A stretch of DNA of 64,000 nt from Ipomoea triloba (GCF_003576645.1 NC_044923.1:12648063-12712062); one strand, 5' to 3'; shown: positions 1 through 11,329, numbered from the stretch's first letter. Notes: a model not told the origin generated them from the sequence alone. Program-made: numbers and translations.

Positions 1-370
1 TCATACTTATATGTGCAAATCTCACACTTATATGCTCAAACATAACACTAATCAAAAATGCAATTTTTGTTACTTATAAGAGAAAAAGTAATACATTTTT
101 CATAATAAGTAATGTTGACAAGTGCCTCTCACTTATAAGGGCAAATATAATACTTTTGAGGAAAAATGTAATACTTTTAAATCGAAATGTAAAAGTATTG
201 TATTTTCCTTAAAAGTATTACATTTACCCTAATAAGTAACAAAAATTTTATTCCTGATTAGTATTACATTTGAGCATATAAGTATGGCATTTGTGCATAT
301 AAGTGCTACATTTGCACTTTGACCCGACCCGACCCGTCTCATGGTGAGACGGTCGCACACAAGTTTTTGC
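1..370. repeat. Terminal part of a TIR element (MULE-like), left side outside the window
   Basis: The segment is a palindrome-rich, AT-rich repeat built from TAATACTTTT / AAAAGTATTA units. It ends in a GC-rich terminus: tandem GACCC units, then an 8-bp stem (CCGTCTCA / TGAGACGG, 334-352, 3-base loop), then CACACAAGTTTTTGCC. The reverse complement of this end, GGCAAAAACTTGTGTG, looks like a DNA-transposon terminal inverted repeat. The partner end is not in the window, so superfamily and length are uncertain. 371-512 holds more of the same TAATACTTTT-type palindromic DNA and no gene. Confidence 0.4.
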
Positions 371-512
371 CAAAAAAGTAATATTAATTAGGAATAGAGT
401 ATTTTAATACTTATAAGAAAAGTGTGTAGAAAAATGTAATAATTTTACAATTTAATGTAAAAATATTTTATTTTTTCTTAAAGTATTACATTTTCCTTTA
501 TAAGTCTTTATA

Positions 513-668
513 CAGAAGGAAGAAAAAGAAGAAGGAGAATACAGGGAAAACAAAGAGGAAGGGAACCTGATCATGGTTTCCATGCAAATAATTTGATCTC
601 TTCTTTGTTTCTTCTTCTCTATTGATGATGAATGAAACAATTTCCTTAGAAAAACCTAGAATCCTCTC
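513..668 (-). pseudogene. Inverted partial copy of HGLS-like exon 1 and 5' UTR
   Basis: Read on the minus strand, this matches the 5' UTR and start of the gene at 7402, from the AGAGGATTCTAGG region (7302 onward) through the start codon to the serine-rich start of the transit peptide (about 7470). The first fifteen residues from the start codon (METMIRFPSSLFSLY) are kept, then the frame diverges and no further exon follows. It is therefore a truncated gene fragment, in opposite orientation to the functional gene and about 6.7 kb from it. With the block at 1433-1675 it forms the left arm of a gapped inverted duplication. Confidence 0.75.
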
Positions 669-669
669 G

Positions 670-1430
670 TCATCTGTTATAATAATAATATTATTATTAG
701 GCTAAAGTCTCATTTAACACCATGAACTATATCCAATTATTCATGCCGCACCCTGAACTTTTATATCGTATATATCGAGCCACAAACCAAAAAAAAAAAA
801 AAATTCACCTAGAACTTTTAGCAGGTTTCCCTGTCTTCCTGCTGACATGGCGCAGATTTCTCACTGATGTGGCATTTCTTTTAACTTTATGTTGTCCATG
901 TAAGCAACTAAGCATTTACATATTAAAAATTAAAAAAATATTATATTAAAATAACCAAAATTTTCTTCTCTTTATTTTCATAATTTATACTTTTTCAATT
1001 TTGCAATTCCAATGTTTCAAAATAAAAATTTAGAATTTATATTTTTTTGGCTAATTTTTTGTTTAGTATTTTTTCAATTTTTCAAATTTATAAAAATGTT
1101 AATTTTTTTTGTTTAGTATCTTATTGTAAACAACTAAACAACTGCCAAGTGAAATAGGGTTGGGCGAAATAGTGAAATTTGGTCTCCGATTTTTATTTAT
1201 GTTTTTTGTTTTTTTTTTAATTTTAATTTTTAATATGTAAATGCTTATATGGCACATAAGGTTAAAAGAAATGTCACATCAATGGGAAACCTACTCCATG
1301 TCAGCAACAAGACAGGGAAACCTGTTAACCTTGATTGAGACTTATTATATTTTTAGATATAGATATATTAAAGATAAGATATATTATATTTAATATATAC
1401 ATCATCTAATTAATGTCTTAGGTTGTCCCA
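670..1430. repeat. AT-rich insertion inside the left inverted arm
   Basis: This stretch separates the two blocks of the left inverted arm and has no counterpart between the matching blocks of the right arm. It starts near GGCTAAAGTCTCATTTAACACC and ends near GTTAACCTTGATTGAGACTT, so its ends are roughly inverted (AGTCTCA / TGAGACT). It is AT-rich, with no credible reading frame. It is probably a non-autonomous DNA transposon, but no clean target duplication was found. Confidence 0.4.
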
Positions 1431-1432
1431 TT

Positions 1433-1675
1433 TAGAATTCCTAGCGGTTGACAATTGACACACGAAACGACATTATCCCTTTGGTTAGACGAGGATAAGT
1501 TCATCATCTTTAAATCGCTCATTGCTGATTGGGCAATATTTGACATTTTGAAGAAATCACGCAAGTCATTATCCAGTTGTTTAGACAAAAATATCTACAA
1601 GCCTACAACGTCGTACCCTTTCACTTTCACAATCTTAAATATGAACAAAAGTTTTATTCTTTATACTATTTTCGG
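1433..1675. repeat. Inverted copy of the HGLS upstream region (left arm)
   Basis: This is the reverse complement, with scattered differences, of blocks between about 6765 and 7240. Shared landmarks are TTGACAATTGACACACGA, GGTTAGACGAGGATAA, the CAAACAACTGGA region and the ACTATTTTCGG segment. The right-arm counterpart carries a SINE insertion (6963-7105) that is absent here, so the duplication predates that insertion or this copy lost it. There is no coding content. Confidence 0.75.
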
Positions 1676-1894
1676 AAATGCTTTATTCTCATCTTAAATT
1701 CCTTTTTGGTATAGTTTATAATACTTGTGTGTGTTTTGTAATTGGTATGCTTGTTGGCCTGTTTAGCTCCTAACTGGTGTAGTGCAGGTATAATACAATA
1801 TATTGAGAGTATAAAGTAAAGTGATGAAGAGTAGAGACAAGATATAGGAAGACCCAATCGCATCATCACTCTTATTATGGAGAATCATGTTTAT

Positions 1895-3084
1895 TTGGCA
1901 ATTTGTGTATACGGGTTCGTTAACGGGTCGACACGATAACGACACGAACACGATAAGGCTAAACATGGACACATCTCGTTAATGTTAACGGGTTCAAATT
2001 TTTAACACGAACACGATTTGCCACGATAGACACGTTTTGTTAATAGATTTCGGGTCGCGTCAACACGATATGACACGAAACAAGTTTAAACCCACTAAAC
2101 CTATTAATATATTTAACAAAAAATAAAATTTAAAGTTTTATATATATATAAAGCACTGTTACAAAAATCCCCGCCTAGGCGCTAGGCGCTCCTAGACCGA
2201 GGCGAATTGCTCCCTAGGCGTCCGCCTAAGTGACCGGCCGCCTAGGAAGCCGCCTAGCGCCTAACTCGGCCGACTGGACCGAGTTGGCGGCCGACTAGAC
2301 CGAATTTGGCCGAGTTAACTCGCTCAACTCGGCAGAGTTAGCCGAGTTAACTCGAGCGAGTCGGCCTTGTTAATTTTATTATTATATTTATATATATTTA
2401 AATTTATATATTTATATAAGTAAGAGAAGTAGGAGAGATATATATAATATATATAATATAATATATGACATACACCCACACACATGAACTAATTTTTTAT
2501 TTTTATAGATCGCTGCCTAGAACCGCCTAGGCGCCGCCTAGACCGCTTAGGCGTTAGGCGCTAGTCTACCGCCAGACTAGCGCCTAGCGCCTACTGCAAC
2601 CATGATATAAAGATCGAAATAAAACTTACAATTCAATCCATCAAACAAACTAAAATAATATTCAATTTATAACATTCATAAAATGATAACATAACATCCA
2701 AAAATCATAATTAAAGAAGTTCATACTAGTTTTTAGAATAAAATTGAACACAATAAAAATTCAACTTTCATATTGTTGAATATCAATAATTGGTGTAGGA
2801 TCATGGCCTAATGTAGTAAATTCATCTTAGTTATGTTCATGATATCTTTTGTAATCTCATTCATGACAATGGTTCTTAGCGGGTGGTAAACAGTTTTGTG
2901 TAAACAGGTTAATACGATAATATTAACGGGTTAAACGGGTTCTTAATAGGTTTAACGGGTTGACCCGTTAAGACACGAAACATAACGGGTCAACCTGTTA
3001 ACGACCCAGGACACGTTAAGGCTAAACACTAACTCGTTATTTTCGTGTCATGTTAATGGGTTGTGTCCATAATTGCCAGGTCTA
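1895..3084. mobile_element. Non-autonomous hAT-like element with 8-bp target duplication
   Basis: The ends carry inverted TGGCAATT / AATTGCCA motifs and subterminal arrays of AACGGGT, GACACGA and ACACGATA in both orientations. The octamer ATGTTTAT flanks both sides (1887-1894 and 3085-3092), as expected for hAT insertion. The right end reads TAGACCTGGCAATT in reverse, a typical hAT-like terminus; the left end has lost some outer bases. There is no transposase frame. A second element (2154-2604) sits inside it. Confidence 0.75.
2154..2604. mobile_element. Nested GC-rich MITE (hAT-like), 451 bp
   Basis: This GC-rich island in AT-rich DNA is built of GCCTAGGCG / CGCCTAG palindromic units and GGCCGACT / CCGAGTT repeats. 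The ends are inverted (CACTGTTACA... and ...TGCAACCATG, followed inward by GGCGCTAGGCG). The octamer ATATAAAG flanks it at 2146-2153 and 2605-2612. It lies inside the hAT-like element 1895-3084, so it inserted later. It has no coding capacity. Confidence 0.75.
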
Positions 3085-3189
3085 ATGTTTATATAATACA
3101 CAAGACATGACAATTACAATGCAATACAATAATTTCTAATGAATTGCATTAAAGACTAATAATATTCACATTAAAAAGGTTTTGTAACA

Positions 3190-3690
3190 CTCCCCCTTAA
3201 ACATTATTTGACCACGATCTTTCTTCGTAAAAACTTACTAGGAAAACCATGTAGGAAAAACCTAGACAAGAAAAGAGTACAAGGTATATGGATAGTATAT
3301 TTAAATACATTTATGGCTCATTAAAACCTTCACTAGGAAAACCACGTGGAAAAAATCTAGTTGAAGAAAAGAGGACATTATATTTGTAAACTCATATATT
3401 GTATTAGTTGCCTCATTAAAAACCTTAACTTAAGAAAACCTTGTAGGAAAAACTTAGTTAAGGAAAAAATAGTACAACCATAAGCCTTTCAAGACATAAT
3501 CTTCAGGATTTCAGGGTTCGTCTATTTAAGTATTTATTTACAATTTTTTCCCATTGACATTAGTATACCATACTCATGCCCCGTGTTAAAACCACACTAG
3601 AAAAACTCAATAGAAAAAAACTTAGTGAGGAAAAGAGTACATGGTATGTATATGTTGCAAAAGTACAATTGTTAGTTAGTCCTTTTAAAA
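3190..3690. repeat. Imperfect repeat series with AGGAAAAAC units
   Basis: Several loosely repeated units of roughly 80-110 bp share TCATTAAAACCTT, ACTAGGAAAACCA, GGAAAAAACTTAGT and GGAAAAGAGTACA. They follow an AACACTCCCCCTTAA start. Such series occur in the terminal or leader regions of some plant LTR retrotransposons, but no coding region or second terminus is visible here. Frames in this stretch are judged spurious. 3700-4350 is AT-rich with nothing recognisable. Confidence 0.35.
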
Positions 3691-4351
3691 CCCAATCTAC
3701 AAGATTGATTCGAGTGAATATAATGTATTTTCTGTCTCCCCTTGAAGTCATTGTTTCAAAAGGTGTAGAGAAGTGATATATATGGTACAATCTTCAGGAA
3801 TGTCATTAGAATTTATCATATTTCTTATGATCATCTGGACCAATAAAATTACTTATATTTTATATTTTGTTGTTCTCCCTTGAAACAATAATTTTTTACA
3901 TATCAATCTTATGGATATATGTAGGGATTTAGTGAATACATTTGTTAAATTGTCACTTGAGCAAATCTTCTGGATAAATATTTTATCACTCTTCTGAAGT
4001 TCATGTGGATAAAGGTATTTTATATCATGAAAACGTAATTATATACGTTTTGATTTGTTCCAAGTATGACGACTTCATGTCTGTTAATTTGTGTAACACC
4101 CAAAAATTTTGTTAATTATTTTGAGACTAAAAGTATTTTAGTTAATATTATAATTCCTAATTTACGCTACAAATATTATTATATGAATGATATGGTTGAT
4201 TATGCTTTTAATATATTATTTACACCTTTATATCTATATATATGGTAATGTTTATTTGATGGTTTTACTATTATTGCATCCGTATATATTTAACGTTTAA
4301 TGCATATATATAGATGGTGTAATAATTTTCCATTATTGTTTATTTATTATT

Positions 4352-4975
4352 GGAATAAGGTTCAAATTGGCCAATGAACATAACCTGAAAGTGCAATTAG
4401 GCCACTGAACAAAAAAATGTGCAATTAGGCCATGAACACTCCAAATGCATGCAATTTCACCTGATAGCATGTTACCTTCCATTTTATCAGGTTGTCTGCT
4501 TACATAGATGGTGATGTGGCATTATAAAATAATTTTTAATAATAAATATAAAAATTTAAAATTTAAAAAATATTAATTTTAAATATTTTTAATATTAATT
4601 TTTTAATATTTTAATATTTTTATTTTTAAAGTATTATTTAATAAATGCTAAAAATTAAAATTAAAAATTAAAAATATTAATTTTTTAATATTTTTAATAT
4701 AAATATTTTAATATTATTTTTTAAATATTTTAATTAATTTTTAATATTTTCAATTAATTTTTAATTTTAAATTTTAAAGTTTATTATTAAAAAATATTTT
4801 AAAATGTCAACTCACCATCCATGTAAGCAGCTAACCTGATTAAATGGAAGGTAACTTGCTATCAGGTGAAATTGCATGCATTTGGAGTGTTCAATGGTTT
4901 AATTGCACATTTTTTCGTTCAGTGGCCTAATTGCACTCTCAGGTTACGTTCAGTGGCCAATTTGAACCTTATTCC
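4352..4975. mobile_element. Long-TIR non-autonomous DNA transposon, family A copy 1
   Basis: The ends are inverted over more than 100 bp: GGAATAAGGTTCAAATTGGCC at the left and its complement at the right. Inside these are matching segments on lack of binding to neighbours such as AATTGCACATTTTTT and ATTGCATGCATTTGGAGTG. The centre is pure AT-rich filler of AATATTTTTAA units. There is no coding region, and flanking target duplications are unclear because both flanks are AT-rich. A second copy's right end is at 45731-45895 beside an assembly gap. The long arms suggest a Mutator-like origin. Confidence 0.7.
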
Positions 4976-5044
4976 TTTTATTTTTAATATATTTATATAG
5001 TACGTTATAAAACTTGGCATGCTAGAATTATTTTTGTTGTTAAT

Positions 5045-5160
<116 letters not shown>

Positions 5161-5189
5161 ACTGACTCCGTTACAATGTATTATTATTA

Positions 5190-6709
5190 CTAGTTTTATA
5201 CGCGCATTGCGCGTATGGGTTAATGCCCAATGTTTATATTTAAATAAATATTTGAAAATATATCAATGCAATATTATTTAGGAGAAGTTTATACATGGTA
5301 ACATGGGTAATTGAATGTCGAATTTTTTTATTTAAATATCTAACTCAAAGTATATGAATCCAAGATAATATAGAAAATTTATTATAATTATTACTAAATT
5401 AAATGTTTGCAACCTTGTAAAATCGATAGTCTAAATATTTGGTCTAAAAATGATAGTCTAAATAAATACTACTTTTCATTTGAATTTTTCTAAGTGTTCT
5501 TAATTATCTTTTGAGTAACATTGCCATTGTCTTTATCTTTACTATTTGTTCTCTTCCTTTTTGTTGGTAGTGTGTTATTTGCAATTCGGTTATTATTGGT
5601 AGCATAGATGACAACGCCATGCAATGAGATTATGATATAGGAGTTATGGACTTTTCTTTAGGTGTTCTGCTTGGGGTTCATTTGATTCAACCATTATTAT
5701 TGAATGAGTTATTTTGAATAAAGAAATCCCTAGTTTAAGAAAAAAGATTAAATAAATTAATAAAATTTAAAATATTATATATATTCCAAAGATATTAAAA
5801 GGTAGTTTCTCGCTTCAATTTGCTCGGTAATGGATTATTTGAGTACTTTCATTGTCAACAAATCCTCCAAGTAGTTAATATGATTGGTTTCAAACTATTC
5901 TTTTTTTTTATTTTTTCATGGTATTAAAGAAATACATATGTATCATTTTTGATGTAACTACTAATTTATTTAATTCAATAAGAGTAAAATAGAGCGATTC
6001 CACTTCAATTTGTTGGATTGTTTGAGTACTTTCTTTGTTAACCAATCTCCAAGTAGTTAATATAATTAGCTTCAAATTATTTTAAATTTTTTTTCATAGT
6101 ATTAATAAAATACTTGGTAAATAAATATATAACATTATTTTGTAATATAACTTTGATATTTAATTACAAGATATTGTAAAAATAAGATAACGGACAATAT
6201 AATGAATATCAATTGATAAATTTGAATGTAAAGGATCTTTATATGAGAGAAAATAAAGACAATATAACTAATAAAATTATTTCTCTTATTTAATTTAATT
6301 TTTTGATAATGAATAATTTTTTCAAATAAAGGTATTGTAGACACATAATTCTAAATTAAAGAAATACATATGTATTATTTTTTGTTGTAGCTACTAATTT
6401 ATTTAATTTAATAAGAGTAAATAGAGTGAGAAACTTAATTATGTCAAATTTGATTGAGATGAGGTTCGAATCTAAGATCTTTCTTATAGAAATTAATGGG
6501 TAAGTTAAAAGTTAACGGAATATTAACGGAGAAGAGAATATGTAACGGAAAACTTAACGGATAATCATAAAAGTAAGGTTAAATTAGGTAATCTCTATTA
6601 ATAATATTAATCTGAATTATCTTAACCATCTATTTGATTAAAAATTTGACCGCCATTTTTTCTACCCATTTTAGACCTAACTCTCTTTGGCTCTTATTAG
6701 TATAGTAGA
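5190..6709 (-). mobile_element. Non-autonomous Helitron, family B copy 1 (1.52 kb)
   Basis: On the minus strand it starts TCTACTATACTAATAAGAGC and ends with the hairpin ACGCGCAATGCGCGT, a short spacer and the terminal CTAG. The base before the 5' TC is A and the base after CTAG is T, matching Helitron insertion between A and T with no target duplication. No Rep or helicase coding is present. Internally, a segment with GAGTACTTTC and CCAAGTAGTTAATAT occurs twice (about 5815-5890 and 6005-6065). A longer relative lies at 53262-55285 and a 3'-end fragment at 32955-33012. Confidence 0.85.
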
Positions 6710-6764
6710 TATATAATTGTATGTATGTCATAAATATGTTATCATTATTATTATTCATCTTTCC

Positions 6765-7470
6765 CGAAAATAGTATAACGAGTAAAACTTTTGTTCATAT
6801 TTTTTTTTTGAAAACTTTTGTTCATATTTAAGATTGTGAAAGTGAAAGGGTAGGTTGTAGGCTTGTAGATATTTTTGTCCAAACAACTGGAGAATGACTT
6901 GCTTGATTTCTTCAAAATGTCAAATGTTGACCAATCAACAATGAGGATCGTAAACGGATAATATCCTTATGTTCTAGTGACACCTGGACCCGATGTCTTG
7001 ATTTACACTCCTACATAAATAATGAGAATAAGTTTGAACGTCAGTGAAGATAACTGTTGACTCTTTGTGCTTGTAATAAAGTGAGTAATACTAAAAAAAA
7101 AAAAAAAACGGATAATGTCGTATCGTGTGTAAATTGTCGATTAGAAATTGCCAAGCGTTAGATATATTTATTATCCTCGTCTAACCAAAAAGGATAATGT
7201 CGTATCGTGTGTCAATTGTCAAGCGTTAGAAATTCTAAAAATCACCTCCAGGCAGTACGGCGTTCCTTTTGTTCCAGGCAACAAGCATTCTAGAGAGTAG
7301 AGACCAGAGGATTCTAGGTTTTACCGTTTTACTAAGGAAATTGTTTCTTTCATCATCAATAGAGAAGAAGAAAGAAACAAAGAAGAGATCAAATTATTTG
7401 CATGGAAACCATGATCAGATTCCCTTCTTCTTTGTTTTCCCTGTATCCTTCTTCTTCTTCTTTCCTCAAA
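6765..7470. repeat. Right arm of the gapped inverted duplication (promoter plus exon 1)
   Basis: Blocks at about 6765-6950 and 7150-7240 are the inverted counterpart of 1433-1675. About 7302-7470 is the counterpart of 513-668. The arm covers the presumed promoter, 5' UTR and transit-peptide start of the gene at 7402. Within it, the GGATAATGTCGTATCGTGTG phrase occurs twice (about 7112 and 7192), so there is also a local direct duplication upstream of the gene. The arms are separated by about 5 kb of inserted transposons. Confidence 0.7.
6963..7105 (+). mobile_element. SINE copy 1 with poly(A) tail and target duplication
   Basis: The head shares TTCTAGTGACACC, GATTTACACTCC and ATAATGAGAATAAGTTTGAA with the better-preserved copy at 44903. 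Its GGGTTCAAGC-type segment resembles a tRNA B box. The tail is a run of A (7093-7108). An 11-bp direct repeat, AAACGGATAAT, flanks it (6952-6962 and 7106-7116), which is the mark of retroposition. It lies in the upstream region of the HGLS-like gene, in the same orientation. Confidence 0.7.
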
Positions 7471-9881
7471 TCCGCCAGCTTTCCTCCTTCTTCGCATTTC
7501 CTCTTTCAGATTCCCAGTAAACTCACCTGGAATATACCTCCCATTAAGGGTCTTGTTCTAAATAGAGGGAAAAATTGCTTCTCAACCCTCTCTGCTTCCC
7601 TAACCCAGAATGGAAATGCCTTCAAAGCTCCTTCTTTTCAGGTAATCATACCCTTTTACTGAAATAAAATTATTGCGAGAGAAAAATTACTCCTCCCTAC
7701 TGTTTTATATGTTTAAGTGAATATTTAACATTGATCTTGAATATGCATACGATAGTGTTATGCGAAACAATTGTTTGGTTATTGTGATGAGTCAAATTAC
7801 TGAAATTGGAATTTATTGGACTGTAATCTTGTGTGTACATATAGGGAAGTGAATCGTTCTTCAGGAGTGTATTGGCTAGTATGGAAGCAATTTACCTGAA
7901 CAAAAATCCTTCTGCTAAAGCCATTTTGGAGCTCGTTGGATCTGCGGATGGTGATCGAATTTGCTATGACCATTTTGCTTTCAGAACCTTTGGGGTAAGT
8001 TCCCTATTCTGTTAATTTCTTATGTTATGTTTAAAATGTCACCAATTTGTCTTGATATACTTTGGTTTCTTTGATGTAAGTTTACTGAGAATCAGGTGTG
8101 TTCTGTATTACTATAGGTAAATGGACATGGGATTGATTCCATGGCGAAATTCTTCTTGGACTTTGGTTACGAGAAACGGGAAGAGCTGAGGTTCCCTGCA
8201 AAGAAGTTGAAAGCCTTCTGGTTCTCTCCTCCCAAGTTGTTACATTCTGAGAATGGAACTCGTGTTAGTGGGCCCTTGCCGAGAATTTTCATATCAGAAC
8301 TCCTTGTTGATCAAATGAGTCCAGGAGCTCAGGTTTGTGTAGACCTATAAAGAGAACAAACATGATGAAATATGGAAATCTTGTCTTAATCTTCTTGAGA
8401 TGTTTCTTTCTAGACTCTGTTGTGTTTGCGAGGGAAAAAGTGGGAATGAAGAGAAAAAGAAAGAAGAACCAATAACGAAAATTAATCGCATAATGAAGAA
8501 AGGGAACTGGGAGAGAATGGAAGGGGCATTATTTTAGCTGAAATTCTGTCATTCTTATGTTGGCTCTTTGTGCAGGAAATAATTAGAAAGTATACTAACA
8601 TATCTGGCAATGGATATGGGCATGCAGCTCTTGCCAGTGCATTGGATTGCCTCACATGGGAAAAGCCCTCTTTTGAAGAATTCCAGAAATTGTCTCGGTA
8701 ATTAATTTGCACCTACTCATATATATTCCTCAAGATAAGTTATTTCATCTCCTACCAAATGGATCACTTAGCCCTGGAAATCTGGAATATTGTTTTGGAC
8801 TTCTTCCAAGTTCCAAGACTTGTTATATTTAGCTAGTTTGTTCCTTTTATGTTTTCTACCAGAACTTTGTCTTCCTGTGTTCTACATTTAACTGGATTAA
8901 CCTAAGAAGTTCTATTACTGGCCTGCCTTCTGTAATTCCAGTGAAAGCGAATATGCTGCTTGGACACTTGTTAATGGCTATGCTTTGAATCACGTGACTA
9001 TATCTACTCATCGCTTGAAATCAAACTTGGCAAGTATTGACAGTTTCAATCGGTTCATTGAGGAGAATGGTTTTAAGCTGAACTCCGAAGGGGGTATTTT
9101 GAAAGGTGAGTGAGCAATGTATGCTATTTTCCGCCCCTTTTTTTTTATCGCTTTATGAGTAGCTGATGGAGAATGAATGGTTAAGAATTATTGATACAAT
9201 TTTTGGTCTTCCCTTGCTAGTGAGCCCTGATGGTCTTCTGTTGCAAAGTTCAACCGTGGCAGATTCTGCCCCTTTTCAATTTTCAGACGGCACAACAGAA
9301 TTGGTCCCGTGTTCGTACATTGAATTTGCCGAACGTCTTGTCTTGCCTGAGTACAAAGATTTACCCCGGGAAGAGGTAAACCAACTTACCCCCTGAAATG
9401 CTTCATTAATTGGACTTGTGTTCACAATATGCCTCTTTGGTTTCTGTACAAAATATGTTCTAAATTCAACCGAAATTTTGAGATAAGACGTTGCACACCA
9501 AACTCGTGTTCACAATGAAATATAGATTACAGATAATGAGAGCGAGTGTGGGCAGGTGCCTGTTTTAATTATATATTCTTAAGATTGTTTCCTAGGGATT
9601 CAAACTTGTGACCTGGCTTTGATACCATTTATTAGGATCAAGTACTTATCACTACGCCAAATGCCCGTAGCGAATGCGCAACTTTATTTCCTTGTATTGC
9701 CACATTCTAGTGTATCAATTAAGCAGGTGCTCCTAGTTTCAGACAGGTAACTTAACAACGTGTTGTCTTGACATTTCCACAGATAAAGGAATTTCACAGG
9801 CGAGATGGGTTCGAGGTTGGAAATGCGGACAAGATATTCGAGAGCACATCGAGGGATCAATTAACCAGGAAGGCTGCGTAA
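7402..9881 (+). CDS. HGLS: 2-oxoadipate dioxygenase/decarboxylase, chloroplastic (DUF1338/HGLS family)
   Basis: Seven exons were modelled: 7402-7641, 7845-7994, 8117-8332, 8576-8697, 8942-9105, 9221-9375 and 9783-9881. All have GT-AG junctions and consistent phase, giving 381 residues. In the known family (Arabidopsis HGLS, rice FLO7) the enzyme is an Fe(II)-dependent oxygenase that converts 2-oxoadipate to 2-hydroxyglutarate in lysine catabolism. Residues 1 to about 60 are rich in Ser and Phe with few acids, like a plastid transit peptide. Candidate metal ligands are visible: His123 in DHFAFRTF, His260 in LNHVTIS and Glu332 in YIEFAER. The start ATG is the first in frame with the transit peptide. 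The gene looks intact. Its 5' end is duplicated in inverse orientation at 513-668, and a SINE sits about 300 bp upstream. Plastid location and activity are inferred from the family. Confidence 0.88.
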
Positions 9882-10025
9882 TTGACCAGCTTGGAGATAA
9901 GCAGTTGAAAATCGTGTGCAGGTGGGAAAGCTATTACTGAGAACTATGTTTATGCTGGAATTCCAGCAAAAATGGTACCCCCCGAAACATGCAGGAATGT
10001 AAAAGACAATCTTGAAAATGTATAG

Positions 10026-10231
10026 GGCAATGATCTTTTATATTGTAATAATAAAGTGCTGATTTATTGGCACATAATCTCTTAAGTTTAGGGGAATTCT
10101 CTTTTATATTGTAATAATAAAGTGCTGAATTATTGGCACATAATCTCTTAAGTTTAGGGCAATGCTCTTTTATATTGTGTACTCGAGTAATAATAAAGTG
10201 CTGATTTATTGGCACATAATCTCTTAAGTTT
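10026..10231. repeat. Three-copy tandem repeat downstream of HGLS (about 66-bp unit)
   Basis: Units contain CTTTTATATTGTAATAATAA, AGTGCTGATTTATTGGCACA and TAATCTCTTAAGTTTAGGG. The third copy carries an 11-bp insertion (GTGTACTCGAG). It begins about 145 bp after the stop codon, so it probably lies in the 3' UTR. AATAAAG in each unit could serve as a repeated polyadenylation-type signal; that is inference. The minus-strand frame through it is a by-product of the repeat. Confidence 0.85.
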
Positions 10232-10359
10232 GGTGCATACATATTAACGCAAATGTTTCATTCCCACAATAGTTGTAGGATTTAGTCATCAGATATTTCA
10301 TTTCTCTGGTTTTTTGGCTCTTCATACAAAATAAAAAATAAAAATAAAAAAGAAGTTTT

Positions 10360-10668
10360 TATACTATGGACCAATGTTTATCTTGCATTGTGAAACTTAG
10401 TCCAAAATAACCTGCATTAACCGTTTATGTACTTATAGTTTGTATTTGTAAATAAATTTGAACATAATATAACATGTTAACTATAAATACATAATATAAC
10501 ATGTTAACTACAGATACATAACATGGTGTTTACAATTAATATATTATGTATTTGCACTTAACTTATTTACGGCTACAAATACATAAGTTTTGAATTAGGA
10601 TAATTCGATATATAATTTTTGGATCAGGATCAAAATGCAAGATGGACCTTGATCTTGTCCATGGTATA
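10360..10668. mobile_element. Short TIR element (MITE), 309 bp
   Basis: The left end TATACTATGGACCAATGTTT and the reverse complement of the right end (TATACCATGGACAAGATC) match, followed inward by ATCTTGCATT / AATGCAAGAT. The interior is AT-rich with repeated ACATAATATAACATGTTAAC. Related GGACCATG phrases follow at about 10690-10720. A similar phrase, GGTGGACCATGGTCCG, occurs at 63256. There is no coding region and no certain target duplication. Confidence 0.6.
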
Positions 10669-10867
10669 ACAATCGACAAATTTTTATACGGACCATGATC
10701 TATACAACTATGTAGACCATGAATACAAGATATATTTTTTAATATATTAACAGTACACTATTTGATAATATACAAAATAATGTACTTTTAGAACTCAAAT
10801 AATGTACTTTCAAATAATATGCTTTATGCATATAAATAATGTATTTTGAGTATATTAATAGCTAAAG

Positions 10868-10925
10868 ACCTTCTGGTCTAGTGCCATCCGGTTTACAATC
10901 TCACATGAAAGGGAGTGGGTATGGT
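10868..10925 (+). mobile_element. SINE head fragment
   Basis: GGTCTAGTGCCATCCGG, TTTACAATCTCACATGAAA and GGGAGTGGGTA match the head of the SINE at 44903 (GGTCTAGTGGCACCCGG... TTTACACTCCCACATGGATA... GGGAGTGGGTTCA). The copy has lost its tail and runs into a LINE-like fragment. The hairpin AGACCTTCTGGTCT at its start is part of the SINE, not a Helitron end. Confidence 0.5.
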
Positions 10926-11320
10926 CGTACGGAAGATATGGTCAACATCCTCTGTTATACGCCTCTGCTTGACCTTCCACATGAAGGAACATATTTTGTT
11001 AGGCAACATCCTCTGTTTCATTGGCGCAATGCAGGCATCGATCGTCCATCGTAAACCCTCGTCTCTTACTCTCACTGTTACAAAGAATACGTCTCTGCTT
11101 GACCAGCCACATGAAGGAACATATTTTGTTAGGCACTTTCAGCTTCCAATCCTATTCCAGTCGCTATCCTGACTATCCAGGTTGGTGGTATTTCTATCTT
11201 TAGCCAGTCCATAAGCCGATGCAACTGAAAAGTTTCCGGAGCTTTCTTTTGTCCAGTAAAGCTCATCGGGAACTCTATAATCCTCGTCAACTTCATTACT
11301 AGTAGTGGCAACATCATCAC
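10893..11320 (-). pseudogene. LINE reverse-transcriptase zinc-binding (zf-RVT-like) fragment, duplicated
   Basis: Minus-strand frames give pieces such as NKICSFMWKVKQRR and EDVDHIFRTTIPTP. These resemble the C-terminal zinc-binding domain of plant LINE ORF2 (pattern W-K followed by E-x-H-x-F), but the expected Cys pairs are gone. A segment with CCACATGAAGGAACATATTT occurs twice (about 10978 and 11105), so the fragment is internally duplicated. It is not functional. Confidence 0.4.
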
Positions 11321-11329
11321 ATATATGGT

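Noticed and set aside
2154..2604. GC-rich island as a CpG-type promoter
   Set aside because: It has inverted ends and an 8-bp target duplication, so it is a MITE.
7269..7520. Alternative frame starting upstream of HGLS
   Set aside because: It runs through the 5' UTR and ends in low-complexity Phe/Ser; the 7402 frame gives the transit peptide and joins exon 2 in phase.
10868..10890. Hairpin AGACC-TTCT-GGTCT as the 3' end of the large Helitron
   Set aside because: No CTRR lies at the right distance, and the sequence matches the start of the SINE family at 44903.
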